Shown piece by piece: positions 9,371 through 18,223 of a stretch of 64,000 bases of DNA (positions are counted from its first letter, which is position 1; the number at the start of each line of letters is the position of its first letter). Location: NCBI GenBank assembly GCA_938743325.2, contig OW568885.1, forward strand, positions 496,001-560,000, given 5' to 3'. Source of the DNA: Pycnococcus provasolii (Eukaryota; Chlorophyta; Pseudoscourfieldiophyceae; Pseudoscourfieldiales; Pycnococcaceae). A model generated the notes under the pieces. The model was not told the DNA's origin and did no database searches. It worked only from the letters and a program-made list of their open reading frames with translations. A program made the position numbers and the translations under genes.

Positions 9371-9418
9371 GGGTTAGGGTTAGGGTTAGGGTTAGGGTTA
9401 GGGTTAGGGTTAGGGTTA
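9371..9418. repeat. Telomere-type array (GGGTTA)n, 8 units
   Basis: Perfect hexamer array in the 560-bp gap between the zinc-finger start codon (9176) and the 3' end of the glycosyltransferase gene. The rest of the gap holds a threefold TCTGTTTTT repeat (about 9270-9299), a 14-bp perfect palindrome CCATAGTACTATGG (9517-9530) and no ORF. Confidence 0.92.
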
Positions 9419-9735
9419 CGGATGTTTTTTTTTTTTCATTCGAGGTGGTTTTTTCATGAATTCTTCTCTTAAAGAAATGTCACGTTAGCATTGTTTTAGC
9501 AGTGGCAGCCACTGTCCCATAGTACTATGGATGGATACTCTAAGGTACCTGTGAGCTCTGGCATATGGCGCCGGCCGCTACTGTAAATGAAACAGGAATT
9601 GTGTACTGTTGGTAGTAGTAGTGGTGGAAGGAGTGGAATGGAAGGGAAGCCACTGCTGGATTATAGGACAAACGTCACCTTGTTATTAATATGTTTTAAT
9701 AATAGTACAATAGATTGAAATTACTAGTCTTATAT

Positions 9736-11403
9736 TTATCCTTCCTCCGCCATTTGCGCCTCCGCCATCTTCTGCCGAAGCATGTCCTCTATCGCCCACT
9801 GCCTCTCGTGCTTGTGGCGCTTCAAGCACTTGTGCGTGTCGCAGTCCGCAGTTCCGTTGAACGGCTGCTCCTCGAACGACGGCGGTCGAATCGGACCGCT
9901 CCCGTCAATCTCAAGCACGTCCCAAACCTTGCATGGCTCCTTGCAGAACCGCTTCGCCCACTCGAACGGACCAGTGTCCATGATATCAACGGCTTTTGTC
10001 ACTCTGCGACCCTCAACCAGACCACCAGCCTGCCCATGATTGAGCCTGCCACCCGCGTGCCAAGCTACCCAAGCCTTGGGACGTAGCTTCATGCACGCGT
10101 TGTCCTCGCACGTGTTCGCGTTCGGGAAGAAGGATGGGCTCAGGCAGCGGAAGTGAAGCTCCTCGCGATCGAAGCCGCCCGCGATGGGACGGCTTGTGTT
10201 CGTGACATTCTGCTGCCATTCGTTGAACGTGTCAACGTAGTCCGGCGCATTGCCATCTGCAAGCGGCGTACCAGTCGCGAGCCAGACGCGAAGGACGTCA
10301 ACGCGAGTCGGCGGCAGGTAGATCATCCCAGGCTGGAAGATGCACGCACCCTCGTTCGTGTACTCGCCCGCCTCCGCCCACAGGTACTCCGAAAGCTCGT
10401 CGAACGTCTGCTGCCTGTCGCGTGCGCGAATGCCGCGCTCTTTCCACGAAAGCGACTCCTCGTTCGGCGCGCGCGGATTGTACCTCGCAAAAGCGCCCGT
10501 GTGAAATGGCTTGAAGAACACAGTGTCGGCGTCCACCATAAGCAGGCCGGCGTCCGTGAAGTTGTCCCAAACTTGCAAAGCGTGCCATGGCTTGAGCCAC
10601 TCGATGTCGGCGTGCGACGTGTGCGAGCGTCGGCTGAGCAAGTCAGACGTTCCCACCCTGCTTTCGTTGAAGCTCGTGTCGGCCATCTGCAGCAACCAGT
10701 CCTTCCGTGCCATATGCTTCTTCTGGCAGTTCTTCTCCTTGATGGTTGCGGCGTGTCGCCGTCCTGGAAAGTCTCTGCGGCAAGACTTCACTTTCCGTGC
10801 CCAGTGATCGTACGAGCGACGCATGTGGTGCTGGCGCGCGTGGTGCCAAATGGAAGCGCGAATGGAGGTGTAATTGTAGCACCTGAGTCGGTTCTTCTCC
10901 TTGTCCTCGAGCCTCTCGTCGACCATGCGCTCACACAGCTCACTGCCCCTCATGTCCAACGCAGCGACGTGAAGCGCGTACGTGTCGTCGTGCGCTTCCA
11001 GGAAGCTCTTAAAGAAGACGGGAAAGCCTTCCACAAGGCTGTCGTCGAGCACGGTCGTGGCCATGATGATTGGCCTGTACGTCCTATTTTGCTCGACGAG
11101 TGCTTGCTCGTGCCTGATGGTGTTGTTGACAAACATCTCGTGTGTTTCTCTTTCGTGTACGTTTCTTGCGAGTCTGTGGATATCACGCAGGAGGTTCGTG
11201 CGGTGGTTCGCGGCGGCATATCCTCCTCCCGGGTGGTGGCGAGCACCATAACACCTAAATGGGAAGGGGGGGAAACTCAAGAGGAGGAAGACGAGCACGA
11301 CAACTCTTCGGAAGAGCTGGTTGTGAAGACCACATGGCCATGGCCGTGGCCGTGGGATCCCGTCGCTGACACGAACCACCGTATCTATACAGGAGCTGCT
11401 CAT
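9736..11403 (-). CDS. Type II membrane glycosyltransferase with DxD motif
   Basis: The 555-aa product has a short cytoplasmic tail, one membrane anchor (about residues 33-52) and a large lumenal part, the standard Golgi glycosyltransferase layout. The catalytic signature is GLLMVDADTVFFKPF, a DxD in the metal and nucleotide-sugar-binding position. It is followed by GACIFQPGMIYLPP and, near the C-terminus, AWVAWHAGGRLNHGQ. Many cysteines in the lumenal half suggest disulfides, and several N-x-S/T sites are present. The exact family and acceptor are unknown; a role in cell-surface or scale glycan synthesis is inferred. The gene diverges from the oxygenase-SUMO gene. Confidence 0.72.
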   Translation of the reverse strand: MSSSCIDTVVRVSDGIPRPRPWPCGLHNQLFRRVVVLVFLLLSFPPFPFRCYGARHHPGGGYAAANHRTNLLRDIHRLARNVHERETHEMFVNNTIRHEQALVEQNRTYRPIIMATTVLDDSLVEGFPVFFKSFLEAHDDTYALHVAALDMRGSELCERMVDERLEDKEKNRLRCYNYTSIRASIWHHARQHHMRRSYDHWARKVKSCRRDFPGRRHAATIKEKNCQKKHMARKDWLLQMADTSFNESRVGTSDLLSRRSHTSHADIEWLKPWHALQVWDNFTDAGLLMVDADTVFFKPFHTGAFARYNPRAPNEESLSWKERGIRARDRQQTFDELSEYLWAEAGEYTNEGACIFQPGMIYLPPTRVDVLRVWLATGTPLADGNAPDYVDTFNEWQQNVTNTSRPIAGGFDREELHFRCLSPSFFPNANTCEDNACMKLRPKAWVAWHAGGRLNHGQAGGLVEGRRVTKAVDIMDTGPFEWAKRFCKEPCKVWDVLEIDGSGPIRPPSFEEQPFNGTADCDTHKCLKRHKHERQWAIEDMLRQKMAEAQMAEEG

Positions 11404-11627
11404 GACTTATTTTTTATGTATAGGTATGGCGATCGCGCGATGGCACAACGGATAAAATGACGACGACGGATGCGAGGGAGCGAGAATTCGGCCAAACCTC
11501 CTTCGCGCCTGGCCGCAGGCTTGCCAATTCGCGGCCGCATTCATGTTTGCGTGACATCACGTTCCACATCCATGAACGCAGCGTGACAACACAGCGTTCG
11601 CGCGCGGCCAAGCGCCACTACCTCAGA

Positions 11628-11634
11628 TATAAAT
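11628..11634 (+). promoter_or_regulatory. TATA-like box upstream of the oxygenase-SUMO gene
   Basis: TATAAAT lies 48 bp before the ATG at 11682. Its position inside the longer open frame argues that translation begins at 11682 rather than 11457. Confidence 0.5.
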
Positions 11635-11681
11635 GCGTTGTCTTGTCATTTCTTCTTCATCATCCCAACGAAGGTGTGGCG

Positions 11682-12878
11682 ATGGAGACGGCACACGCCA
11701 ACCAGGGTGCGTGGTCGGACCCCGTCCCTCTCTCCGCAGCGTGCAACGTTCGTTGCAAGGCGAACGACGCCTACCTCGAGGCTGTTGGGAAGGTGGCGAA
11801 AGCGTTGAACGTGTGCGGGGCGTTCGTACTCGACGTGCCGGCCGACAAATTGATTGTTGCGAGGAGCGTCATGGACTTTTGTGACGCTCTATTTTTCAAG
11901 CAATCTCAAGCGAAAAGAATGGAGCTGGCAAAAGCAGCAAACTTGCCCGAGCAATTGTGCGCGCGCACGGACCACGGCGCGGCCTTCCTTCAATTCAAGA
12001 TGGGGCAAGGTCTTCCGGAGCCTTTTTGTGGCCAGCACGACCTCGTCTCGTCCGCGTTCGAGACACTCGACGAAGTGGCAAGAACGGCGTTGCAACTAGT
12101 GTGCGCGGCACTGAAGCTAGGGTCTCGAGACGCGTGCACGCATGCACTCGAGGATCCCGTCGCGGGGAGCACAACGTCGTGCAGCTCGGTGACGTGGTTT
12201 GGGTATGAGCAAGGCGCACACCTCCCGGAGCACGTCGACCGTGGGCTCGTAACGCTCGTTTACGCGCCTTACGACGCGGGCTCGTCGGCGACGGAGCTTA
12301 TGATCACGCGCGACGCCGCAGCAGGTTGGCACAAGTTAACATTATGTGATGGCCAAGTGTGCGTGCTTGTCGGGCACACACTGGCACGCTTTGCCAACAC
12401 TCCCAACCTTGCACCGAAGCACTTTGCGCCAACGGTTGAGCGCCAGCGGCGGCGCACATGCGTGTACCGCCTCAAGGCGCGAGGCGACGCTGTCATCGTC
12501 GACGGAAAAACAGCGAAACAAATTGAGGCGGAGCTTGGCCACTCAATCAACACTGCGCAAGTTGGGCCATCGACGCCGGTTGCTCGCGATGATGGTGCTG
12601 GTGCAAGTTCTAGTCGCGGCGTGAAACGAGGACGGGACAACAACAGTTTCGTCGTAAATGTGAAAGGACAAGATGGAATCATACATCAGTTTAAAATATA
12701 TAAGCACACGAAGATGAGTGTTGTTTTTCGTGCTTATGCGCAAATCAAGAAGGTGGGTGAGAGAACGTTTATACTTCTTTTTGATGGGAACCGTATTAGC
12801 AATGATGATACTCCAGAATCACTTGATCTTGAAGAGGGCGACGAAATCGATTCAAAGTTTGAAATGACTGGCGATTAA
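11682..12878 (+). CDS. Fe(II)/2-oxoglutarate oxygenase fused to a C-terminal SUMO-like domain
   Basis: From the ATG at 11682 the product is 398 aa. Residues 1-300 form an isopenicillin-N-synthase-like oxygenase: metal ligands H184-V-D186 (EHVDRGLVTL) and H232 (LVGHTLARFAN), and a 2-oxoglutarate-binding R258-T-C in place of the usual R-x-S. Residues 323-398 match SUMO closely: FVVNVKGQDG, FKIYKHTKM, ILLFDGNRISNDDTPESL and LEEGDEID. SUMO normally ends in Gly-Gly; here the chain ends TGD, so the domain cannot be conjugated and must act in cis, perhaps to dock partners through SUMO-interacting motifs. Alternative start at 11457 is possible. It converges with the SET gene with a 33-bp gap. Confidence 0.85.
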   Translation: METAHANQGAWSDPVPLSAACNVRCKANDAYLEAVGKVAKALNVCGAFVLDVPADKLIVARSVMDFCDALFFKQSQAKRMELAKAANLPEQLCARTDHGAAFLQFKMGQGLPEPFCGQHDLVSSAFETLDEVARTALQLVCAALKLGSRDACTHALEDPVAGSTTSCSSVTWFGYEQGAHLPEHVDRGLVTLVYAPYDAGSSATELMITRDAAAGWHKLTLCDGQVCVLVGHTLARFANTPNLAPKHFAPTVERQRRRTCVYRLKARGDAVIVDGKTAKQIEAELGHSINTAQVGPSTPVARDDGAGASSSRGVKRGRDNNSFVVNVKGQDGIIHQFKIYKHTKMSVVFRAYAQIKKVGERTFILLFDGNRISNDDTPESLDLEEGDEIDSKFEMTGD

Positions 12879-12911
12879 GGAAACGAATTGTTGTTATTAC
12901 TTTTTTTCTTT

Positions 12912-14597
12912 TCATTTCTTCGATGCCATCGATCGCGAGTAAATAGCAAGTGCTGTTTGGGCCCTTTGCCAGACACGCGATTCGCTCTCGAATACGCGCC
13001 TCAGATCTTCCACGAGGAATTGCGCCTCCTCCTCATTTGCGATGCCAAACTCGTCGGCGATGGCAGTGATGCCCTCCTCGCTCTCCAGCGCAGCCTCGAG
13101 GTCCACCTCGCCACGCAGCGCCTCCTCCACGACGTCCTCGATCAGCGCACGCGCCACATCCAGCCCGACGGCGGGTGCGAGAGGACCCTCCGGCGGAGGA
13201 TTTGCTCGACGTGCGGCGTTGATTTCAGTGGCGACAGTGTCGCATGCTTCAAGAAACCCAACCGGGATCTCGGCTACGTCACCGCGCGGGTTGATGTCAA
13301 ACGTGAACAGCTCGCCATCAACGAACAATCCTGCACGCGCGCCGAATGCGTTCGACTCGTGCGTCGGAGCAAAACCGTACGTGGTGAGCAGGTCGCCGCT
13401 CGCTCGTGTGCCGTACGACACGAACACCTCATCGCCAGCCTTGTAGGTGCCGTCCCCATCGTCTCCGGATGCACGCTCCACGGATGGCTGCTCGAGCTCA
13501 CCAAGCGCCGACTTGCGCCTGTTGAAGAGCACCTCCAGCACCTTGCCCGTTGCGTTCTGAACGCGCGGGTCGATGCCCGATGTGTTCCAGAACTCGAGGC
13601 TTGTGGGCTCGAAAGATGCCGCCTTCACCACGACAGCATTTTCCCCCTCGTCAAAGTGCAGGTGTCCAAGCTCCACCGCAGCGGCGTCTCTGTTCGGCTT
13701 GAGGATCGTCTGCAGCACACCACGTGCCTGCGACGGCAGGCGCGACGAGAGCGTGACGCGTCGTCCGTCACGATCGCCGCTTGGCAAGCTTGCATCGTGA
13801 TTGAGGCAGTCGGCGTACGGCACGAGCGCGAGCGGCGCGAGTCCTTCGCTGTCCGGCGGCATTCCCGTCAGCCTAGCCATGCGGCTGAGCGTAGTGGAGA
13901 GTGCCCACTTGCACCTCTCCTTGTCCGGCGCACCTTCGAGCGACGAGAGGAAGTTCGCCGCCTCCTGCGTTTCGCGCCAGAGCGAGTCTGCGAGCTGATA
14001 TGTTGCGGGCGACGCGCGCTTGACCCACTTGTCGAGTCCTTCTCTGTTCCACTCGCATACGTTGTTCGTCTTTTTTGGCAGCGTGTCTATGTATGGCTTG
14101 AAGCTGTCCGGCGCGTCGAGGATGAAGGCAGAGAGCACGTGCCACGCCGGCCTGTTGTCGCTTTTAGTTTTACGTGCGAGCGGCGAAATGCGCGCGGCGT
14201 CCTCTTCTGTGATGACGAGGGATCGCGGGCAGAGCACGATTTTCTCGCCTTTTCCGATGGGTGCGTTCGTGCGCAGGCATCGTCCGTTCCTCACGTCGCG
14301 TGCGACGGTGAGTTTTGGGCTAACCCCCTCCGGCGCGTCGTTCGCGGATCGCATGAACGCGACGAGAGCATCGTTGAGCGCGTTTTCTTCTGATGCAGTT
14401 TCCCGTGCTGACGCCGCCGCCGATGGATGTGACGACGACGCCGGCCGGTGATGACGCATCGATCCCAATAATGATGAGCGCGGAGTACCCCGAGGACCCC
14501 GATTCAGAGCTGATGCATGGCGTGATCGAGATGGGTGAAGAAGTCGGCATCCCATATGACTGGTGGGGGAGGTCAACAGAGAGACATGGACGGGCAT
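12912..14597 (-). CDS. SET-domain protein lysine methyltransferase, Rubisco-LSMT/SETD3-like
   Basis: The 561-aa product has a split SET domain typical of the LSMT/SETD3 group. LTVARDVRNGRCLRTNAPIGKGE opens it in the position of the family's gR.l.A...i..Ge motif. The SAM-binding Asn-His motif is DCLNHD, and the closing motif is VFVSYGTRASGDLLTTYGF. A helical C-terminal lobe of about 150 residues matches the Rubis-subs-bind region. The first 80 residues are basic and Ser/Ala-rich, consistent with a plastid transit peptide. Such enzymes methylate lysines of Rubisco large subunit or aldolase in plastids, or histidine of actin; which applies here is not visible. A TTAGGG array lies in the divergent gap with PAM16. 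Confidence 0.87.
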   Translation of the reverse strand: MPVHVSLLTSPTSHMGCRLLHPSRSRHASALNRGPRGTPRSSLLGSMRHHRPASSSHPSAAASARETASEENALNDALVAFMRSANDAPEGVSPKLTVARDVRNGRCLRTNAPIGKGEKIVLCPRSLVITEEDAARISPLARKTKSDNRPAWHVLSAFILDAPDSFKPYIDTLPKKTNNVCEWNREGLDKWVKRASPATYQLADSLWRETQEAANFLSSLEGAPDKERCKWALSTTLSRMARLTGMPPDSEGLAPLALVPYADCLNHDASLPSGDRDGRRVTLSSRLPSQARGVLQTILKPNRDAAAVELGHLHFDEGENAVVVKAASFEPTSLEFWNTSGIDPRVQNATGKVLEVLFNRRKSALGELEQPSVERASGDDGDGTYKAGDEVFVSYGTRASGDLLTTYGFAPTHESNAFGARAGLFVDGELFTFDINPRGDVAEIPVGFLEACDTVATEINAARRANPPPEGPLAPAVGLDVARALIEDVVEEALRGEVDLEAALESEEGITAIADEFGIANEEEAQFLVEDLRRVFESESRVWQRAQTALAIYSRSMASKK

Positions 14598-15006
14598 CGC
14601 ACCACACCGGAGAGCTGGTTGGATGGCTAAAAGCGAGTTGTCGTCCTTGGGAGGAGGAACTGGGGCAACAACACAGATAAGATTCCCTGAACTGGGAGAA
14701 TACTACAGATCGGTGGGGTTGAGTCGTATTCCGGTCCCCCCTTCGGGGTTTCCTCCTGCCTGGAGTTTTTTTTCTTGTCCTCCTGTGGTGCCTGTGGTTC
14801 CCCTTGATGCTTCCCCCTGTCCACTGTGGTGCCATGCTTCCCTGTGGGTTAGGGGTTAGGGTTAGGGTTAGGGTTAGGGTGCCTCGTGTTTTTGCCTCAT
14901 CACTTCTGCTGCGATCGATCCTCTTTGTGGATTATAATTCTCGTGGTGGTGGCTGGCTCTTTTTTCTTTTTTGTGGCTCTATTTACCTCCTCGCTGGATA
15001 ATAATC
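14598..15006. other. Divergent gap between SET methyltransferase and PAM16
   Basis: Contains one TTAGGG array (14846-14881) and T-rich leader sequence before PAM16. Short plus-strand frames that overlap the 5' end of the SET gene are antisense shadows. Confidence 0.6.
14846..14881. repeat. Telomere-type array (GGGTTA)n, about 6 units
   Basis: One unit carries an extra G. The array is 126 bp upstream of the PAM16 start and 249 bp upstream of the SET gene start. Confidence 0.9.
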
Positions 15007-15642
15007 ATGTCCGGCCCGCTCGGACGCATACTCGCGCAGGTCATAGTCGCCGGAGGTGCGACGCTCGGACGCGCGATGGTCGCGGCGTACGGACGCGCGC
15101 TCCAGAACGCGCAGAAAGCTGGCATAGACCGCGAAGTCGCGCGCAACGTCAGACGAGCGGAAAAGATTACCATGGAGGAAGCGCGCAGTATTCTGAACGT
15201 GACAGAGGGACCAATGTACGAAGCGGCATCTTCTTCGTCCTCGGCGTCATCCAGCTCGAGTGGTGGTGGTGGTGGTGGTGGTGGTGGTGGTGATCAATCG
15301 CAGGAGCAGCAGCCCGCACAAAACCTTCCGTGCGACCCCGACGAACTGTCGCGGAGATATCTGCACCTCTTCTACGCCAACGAAGAGAACGGGAGCTTCT
15401 ACATACAGTCGAAGGTGTACCGCGCGAAGGAACGGCTATTGATGGACTTTCCCGAGGATGTGCGTCGCGCGATCGAGCTGACGATCGAGCAGGAGGAGGA
15501 GATGCGGAAAGCCGCGAAAAAGCGTGAGGAGGAGGAGGAGGCGGCGCGTGCGGCAGCTGAGGAGGAGAAACGGCGTGAGGCGGAGGAAGCGAAAATGAAG
15601 GCGGAGGCGAAGGGAGCAGAGGAGGAGGAGAAACCTCGGTAA
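15007..15642 (+). CDS. PAM16: Mitochondrial import motor subunit PAM16 (TIM16/Magmas)
   Basis: The 211-aa product starts at the ATG at 15007, because family members begin at this point (GPLGRILAQVIVAGGATLGRA). The degenerate J domain follows: KITMEEARSILNV, then YLHLFYANEENGSFYIQSKV with YRAKERL. PAM16 binds the J protein PAM14 at the inner face of the mitochondrial inner membrane and restrains its stimulation of Hsp70 during protein import. Two features are unusual: a Ser/Gly run (about ten glycines coded by GGT repeats near 15265-15290) splits the J-like domain, and a highly charged Glu/Lys/Ala helix of about 60 residues extends the C-terminus. The gene converges with the MZM1-like gene with only 30 bp between stop codons. 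Confidence 0.93.
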   Translation: MSGPLGRILAQVIVAGGATLGRAMVAAYGRALQNAQKAGIDREVARNVRRAEKITMEEARSILNVTEGPMYEAASSSSSASSSSSGGGGGGGGGGDQSQEQQPAQNLPCDPDELSRRYLHLFYANEENGSFYIQSKVYRAKERLLMDFPEDVRRAIELTIEQEEEMRKAAKKREEEEEAARAAAEEEKRREAEEAKMKAEAKGAEEEEKPR

Positions 15643-15672
15643 CTTTTACACATTTATACGAAGACGCACTCT

Positions 15673-16104
15673 TTACTCTTTTGTTGTTGCTGACGTCGAC
15701 GACGCTGTTGATGTTGACGATGACGTCGTGCACCCTTCGCAGTCGTAATCTTCGTCCACGACATCCTCCGCGAGTGTTGGTTTGATGTTCCCTCTTGCGT
15801 TTGCGTGGTGGGGCTCAAGGCGCAGCTCGTATGCGTTGGATTCCGGGTTCAGCGGTGCTTGCACGACCATGGTTTTCAGGAATGAGGCAGCTTCGTGTGC
15901 GTCGGCAACCGCGCGTTCGTATTCGTGAGGGGGCAGCGGCGCGTGTCCCTTTGCGAGGAACTGCGCGCGCACTTCAAGCTTACTGGCTGCGTACGTTGGT
16001 GCATCGTTTCTGAACGCTGCACGGCACGCAAGAAGGACCGTGCGGTACAGGGCGGAGGGCGGAGGATGCGGCGCCATAAGTGGATCCTGTGGAACCAACG
16101 ACAA
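15673..16104 (-). CDS. MZM1: LYR-motif mitochondrial assembly factor, MZM1/LYRM7-like
   Basis: The 143-aa protein opens with the LYR signature ALYRTVLLACRAAFRNDAP and continues with KLEVRAQFLAKGH. The segment FLKTMVVQAPLN, then YELRLEPHH, follows the MZM1/LYRM7 pattern (L+.nvVQ...~~~y.l+i). MZM1 is a matrix chaperone that stabilises the Rieske iron-sulfur protein before it is inserted into respiratory complex III. The C-terminal 25 residues are acidic, then Ser/Thr-rich. Its neighbour PAM16 is also a mitochondrial factor, and a CCCTAA array lies 59 bp upstream of the start. Confidence 0.8.
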   Translation of the reverse strand: MSLVPQDPLMAPHPPPSALYRTVLLACRAAFRNDAPTYAASKLEVRAQFLAKGHAPLPPHEYERAVADAHEAASFLKTMVVQAPLNPESNAYELRLEPHHANARGNIKPTLAEDVVDEDYDCEGCTTSSSTSTASSTSATTKE

Positions 16105-16162
16105 AAGAATGAGAAGGAGAGAGCCTCGAGGACGCTTGCAGAGGAAGGACAGGAACCCCTTG

Positions 16163-16193
16163 CTAACCCTAACCCTAACCCTAACCCTAACCC
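16163..16193. repeat. Telomere-type array (CCCTAA)n, about 5 units
   Basis: In the 319-bp divergent gap between the MZM1-like gene (start 16104) and the gene starting at 16424. Degenerate AACCCCTAA units continue to about 16242. Nothing else is recognised in the gap. Confidence 0.9.
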
Positions 16194-16423
16194 CGAACCA
16201 AACGAATGCGCTAACCCCTAACCTGCCCTAGGACTAACCCCTAATCAGGAATCTTTCGATCTTGGGCCAAATCTTCCAGGGAGACCGACCCCCTGGCCCC
16301 TGCTGCCCTGCCCTGCCTCTCGTAGGCGGGAAACCGAACCGAATCCGCGTCAGCATCCTGTGTCATTTATTCTCCACTTGTCCTCTCAGAGAAGAATAAC
16401 TTGACCAGCTATTTTAAATAAGA

Positions 16424-16954
16424 ATGATCAGCAGCCGCTCGTCTTCGTCTTGTCGCTTTCGTTCTCGCTTTAATAGTTCTTGTCGTCGTTCTCTTCGTTC
16501 TTCTCAAGGTCGATCCTCGGTTCGTGTCGTTGCCTACACGGACTGGCAGCTCGATGTGAAGGGGTGCACGTCACTACACGTCACCGACCAAGACGGAAAC
16601 GATACCATCGTCGCGCACTCCGGTGTCCCGAAACAGTGCTTCGCAAAACCAATACACATACCCGCGAACTCTGCAACGACGGCGTGGCTTCACGGCGTCG
16701 AGAGCGACGTGCAGGTCGAGCTGACGAGTGACGAGAGGGGACTCTCCATCAGATGCCTAGGATATCGGAAGGAGGAGGACGACGCGGACGTTCGCCTGCT
16801 CATTGACGAAACGCCACTCGTCTTGAATGCCATCAAGGAGCTTATACCTGGGGCGACAATCCGCATCAGCGAACCGGACGAGGAGCGTCACTCGCCGAAA
16901 GTTGACTGGGTGAACACGTATGTCGTCACGCGCGACGCCAAGGCGCACGCTTAA
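16424..16954 (+). CDS. Uncharacterised protein with organelle-type presequence
   Basis: A 176-aa product. The first 35 residues are almost only Ser, Arg and Cys with no acidic residues, like a transit peptide. The mature part begins near VVAYTDWQLDVKG and looks like a mixed beta-sheet fold with short loops (HVTDQDGNDTIVAHSG, PIHIPANSATTAW) and an acidic linker (KEEDDADV). It ends in a hydrophobic-plus-charged segment. No family is recognised. It converges with mitochondrial uL6 with a 70-bp gap and is reached from the divergent telomere-array promoter region. Confidence 0.65.
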   Translation: MISSRSSSSCRFRSRFNSSCRRSLRSSQGRSSVRVVAYTDWQLDVKGCTSLHVTDQDGNDTIVAHSGVPKQCFAKPIHIPANSATTAWLHGVESDVQVELTSDERGLSIRCLGYRKEEDDADVRLLIDETPLVLNAIKELIPGATIRISEPDEERHSPKVDWVNTYVVTRDAKAHA

Positions 16955-17024
16955 GCTTAAGGCTTCGTGACCTGAAGGTTGCCGAGACATATTCATAGTC
17001 CTCTAACGTTACACATGTAACCAA

Positions 17025-17987
17025 TTATGTTGACGAGTTGCCTCTCCGCCGCAGATAAACGCCCTTCTGCTCGTACTTGTTCTTCTTACGAAGGCGCATG
17101 ATCTGAGCAGCCACCGTTCCCACCTGTTGCCTTTCGAGTCCGAAGAGCGAAAGTTTCGTCGGCGAAGGGAGCACGCACCGTATGCCTGGCGGCAGACGCA
17201 CGAGGAGCGGGTGGCTCTGCCCAAGCTTGAAGTCGAGCGTTTGCACGGACATGCCCGTTTCCTTGTCTTCGGTCGTGTGCAGTGCAACGCGAAATCCGAC
17301 GCCGAGCACCTCAAGCTCGTACAGCACGCCTCGCTGAACATCCTCGACGGCGCGTTCCCACCGCTTGGCGAGGGTTTGGCGGAAGTCTATCTTGGCACCG
17401 ACCACCTTGGGGTGGTTTGCGTAGTGCGTAGGTGCGAAGTCGACGTACCTGTTTCCCTCCTCATCTTCCGTCGTGCTAGTGCGCACCGCCCATCCTGAGA
17501 ATTTCTCTCCTCCGGGCGTCACGCCGTGGTTGTAGTTCAACCGGGGTCCGCAGTGCTTGACGCTGAACTCCGCACGTCCGAGAGCGGAGCTGAGCCAGAG
17601 ACGTCCTTCCTCTTTGAAAAAGTTCACATCACGCGGCAGAGGCACTCTTACTATTTCAAACTCGTCGCGCAGCGTAAAGTTCACCCCGAACCTCTGCGCG
17701 TCTCTCGCCTTTTTCTCTTCTCTTCTCGTGTCGAGCCAAGGGATAGAGACGATCTCCTCTGGGTCGATGGACGACGGCGGCGGCGGCGACGACGACGACT
17801 GGGATGGTGGCAAAGATGATGGAGACGCCGACTCCGAAGAAGAAGATGATGACGAGGATGACGAGAATGACGACGAGGAGGAGGCTGCGACGAACGTTGG
17901 AGGTACGAAAGACAAGTGCGTTGCTGCCGGTCGAAGCAGCGAGCGCAGGCGGTGAAAATGAGAAAGAACCGTCGCCATGGCCAGCAA
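17025..17987 (-). CDS. Mitochondrial ribosomal protein uL6
   Basis: The 320-aa product ends in the second alpha/beta repeat of L6: LYELEVLGVGFRV, LDFKLGQSHPLLVRLPPGI and LSLFGLERQQVGTVAAQI, followed by the basic tail RLRKKNKYEQKGVYLRRRG. The corresponding bacterial tail is PEPYKGKGIRY, so the Pro-Glu-Pro part is replaced here. The first domain is divergent and is preceded by a presequence rich in Ser (about 60 residues). Nuclear-encoded plastid uL6 is normally closer to cyanobacterial sequences, so I favour the mitochondrial ribosome; this is an inference. A degenerate CCCTAA array begins 57 bp upstream. Confidence 0.82.
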   Translation of the reverse strand: MLAMATVLSHFHRLRSLLRPAATHLSFVPPTFVAASSSSSFSSSSSSSSSSESASPSSLPPSQSSSSPPPPSSIDPEEIVSIPWLDTRREEKKARDAQRFGVNFTLRDEFEIVRVPLPRDVNFFKEEGRLWLSSALGRAEFSVKHCGPRLNYNHGVTPGGEKFSGWAVRTSTTEDEEGNRYVDFAPTHYANHPKVVGAKIDFRQTLAKRWERAVEDVQRGVLYELEVLGVGFRVALHTTEDKETGMSVQTLDFKLGQSHPLLVRLPPGIRCVLPSPTKLSLFGLERQQVGTVAAQIMRLRKKNKYEQKGVYLRRRGNSST

Positions 17988-18043
17988 GAGTGAGACTATC
18001 TATGGGCTGGATGGACGGAAGAGGGGGGGGGGCGGTCCCCGAG

Positions 18044-18076
18044 CCTAACCCGAGCCGTAACCCTAACCCTAATCCT
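18044..18076. repeat. Degenerate telomere-type array
   Basis: CCTAACCC and CCCTAA units with interruptions, 57 bp upstream of the uL6 start. On uL6's coding strand the unit reads TTAGGG. Confidence 0.75.
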
Positions 18077-18223
18077 CATGATCCCGGCACCCCTCTCCCC
18101 CCCCCACCGCAGCACGCAAGCCACGCAGCGCACGTCCGTTCGTATCGTAAGATACTGGATATTTCGGAGTAAAGTTGGTTGTCCAGAGAGCAGGATGAAC
18201 CTTGCTAGCTGGGCTCGGTGGCC

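Noticed and set aside
9517-9530. 14-bp perfect palindrome CCATAGTACTATGG
   Set aside because: Isolated; the length is within what chance allows in 64 kb and nothing around it supports a binding site.
14393-14680. 95-aa plus-strand ORF with protein-like composition
   Set aside because: It overlaps the 5' end of the SET gene in antisense and has no recognisable domain.
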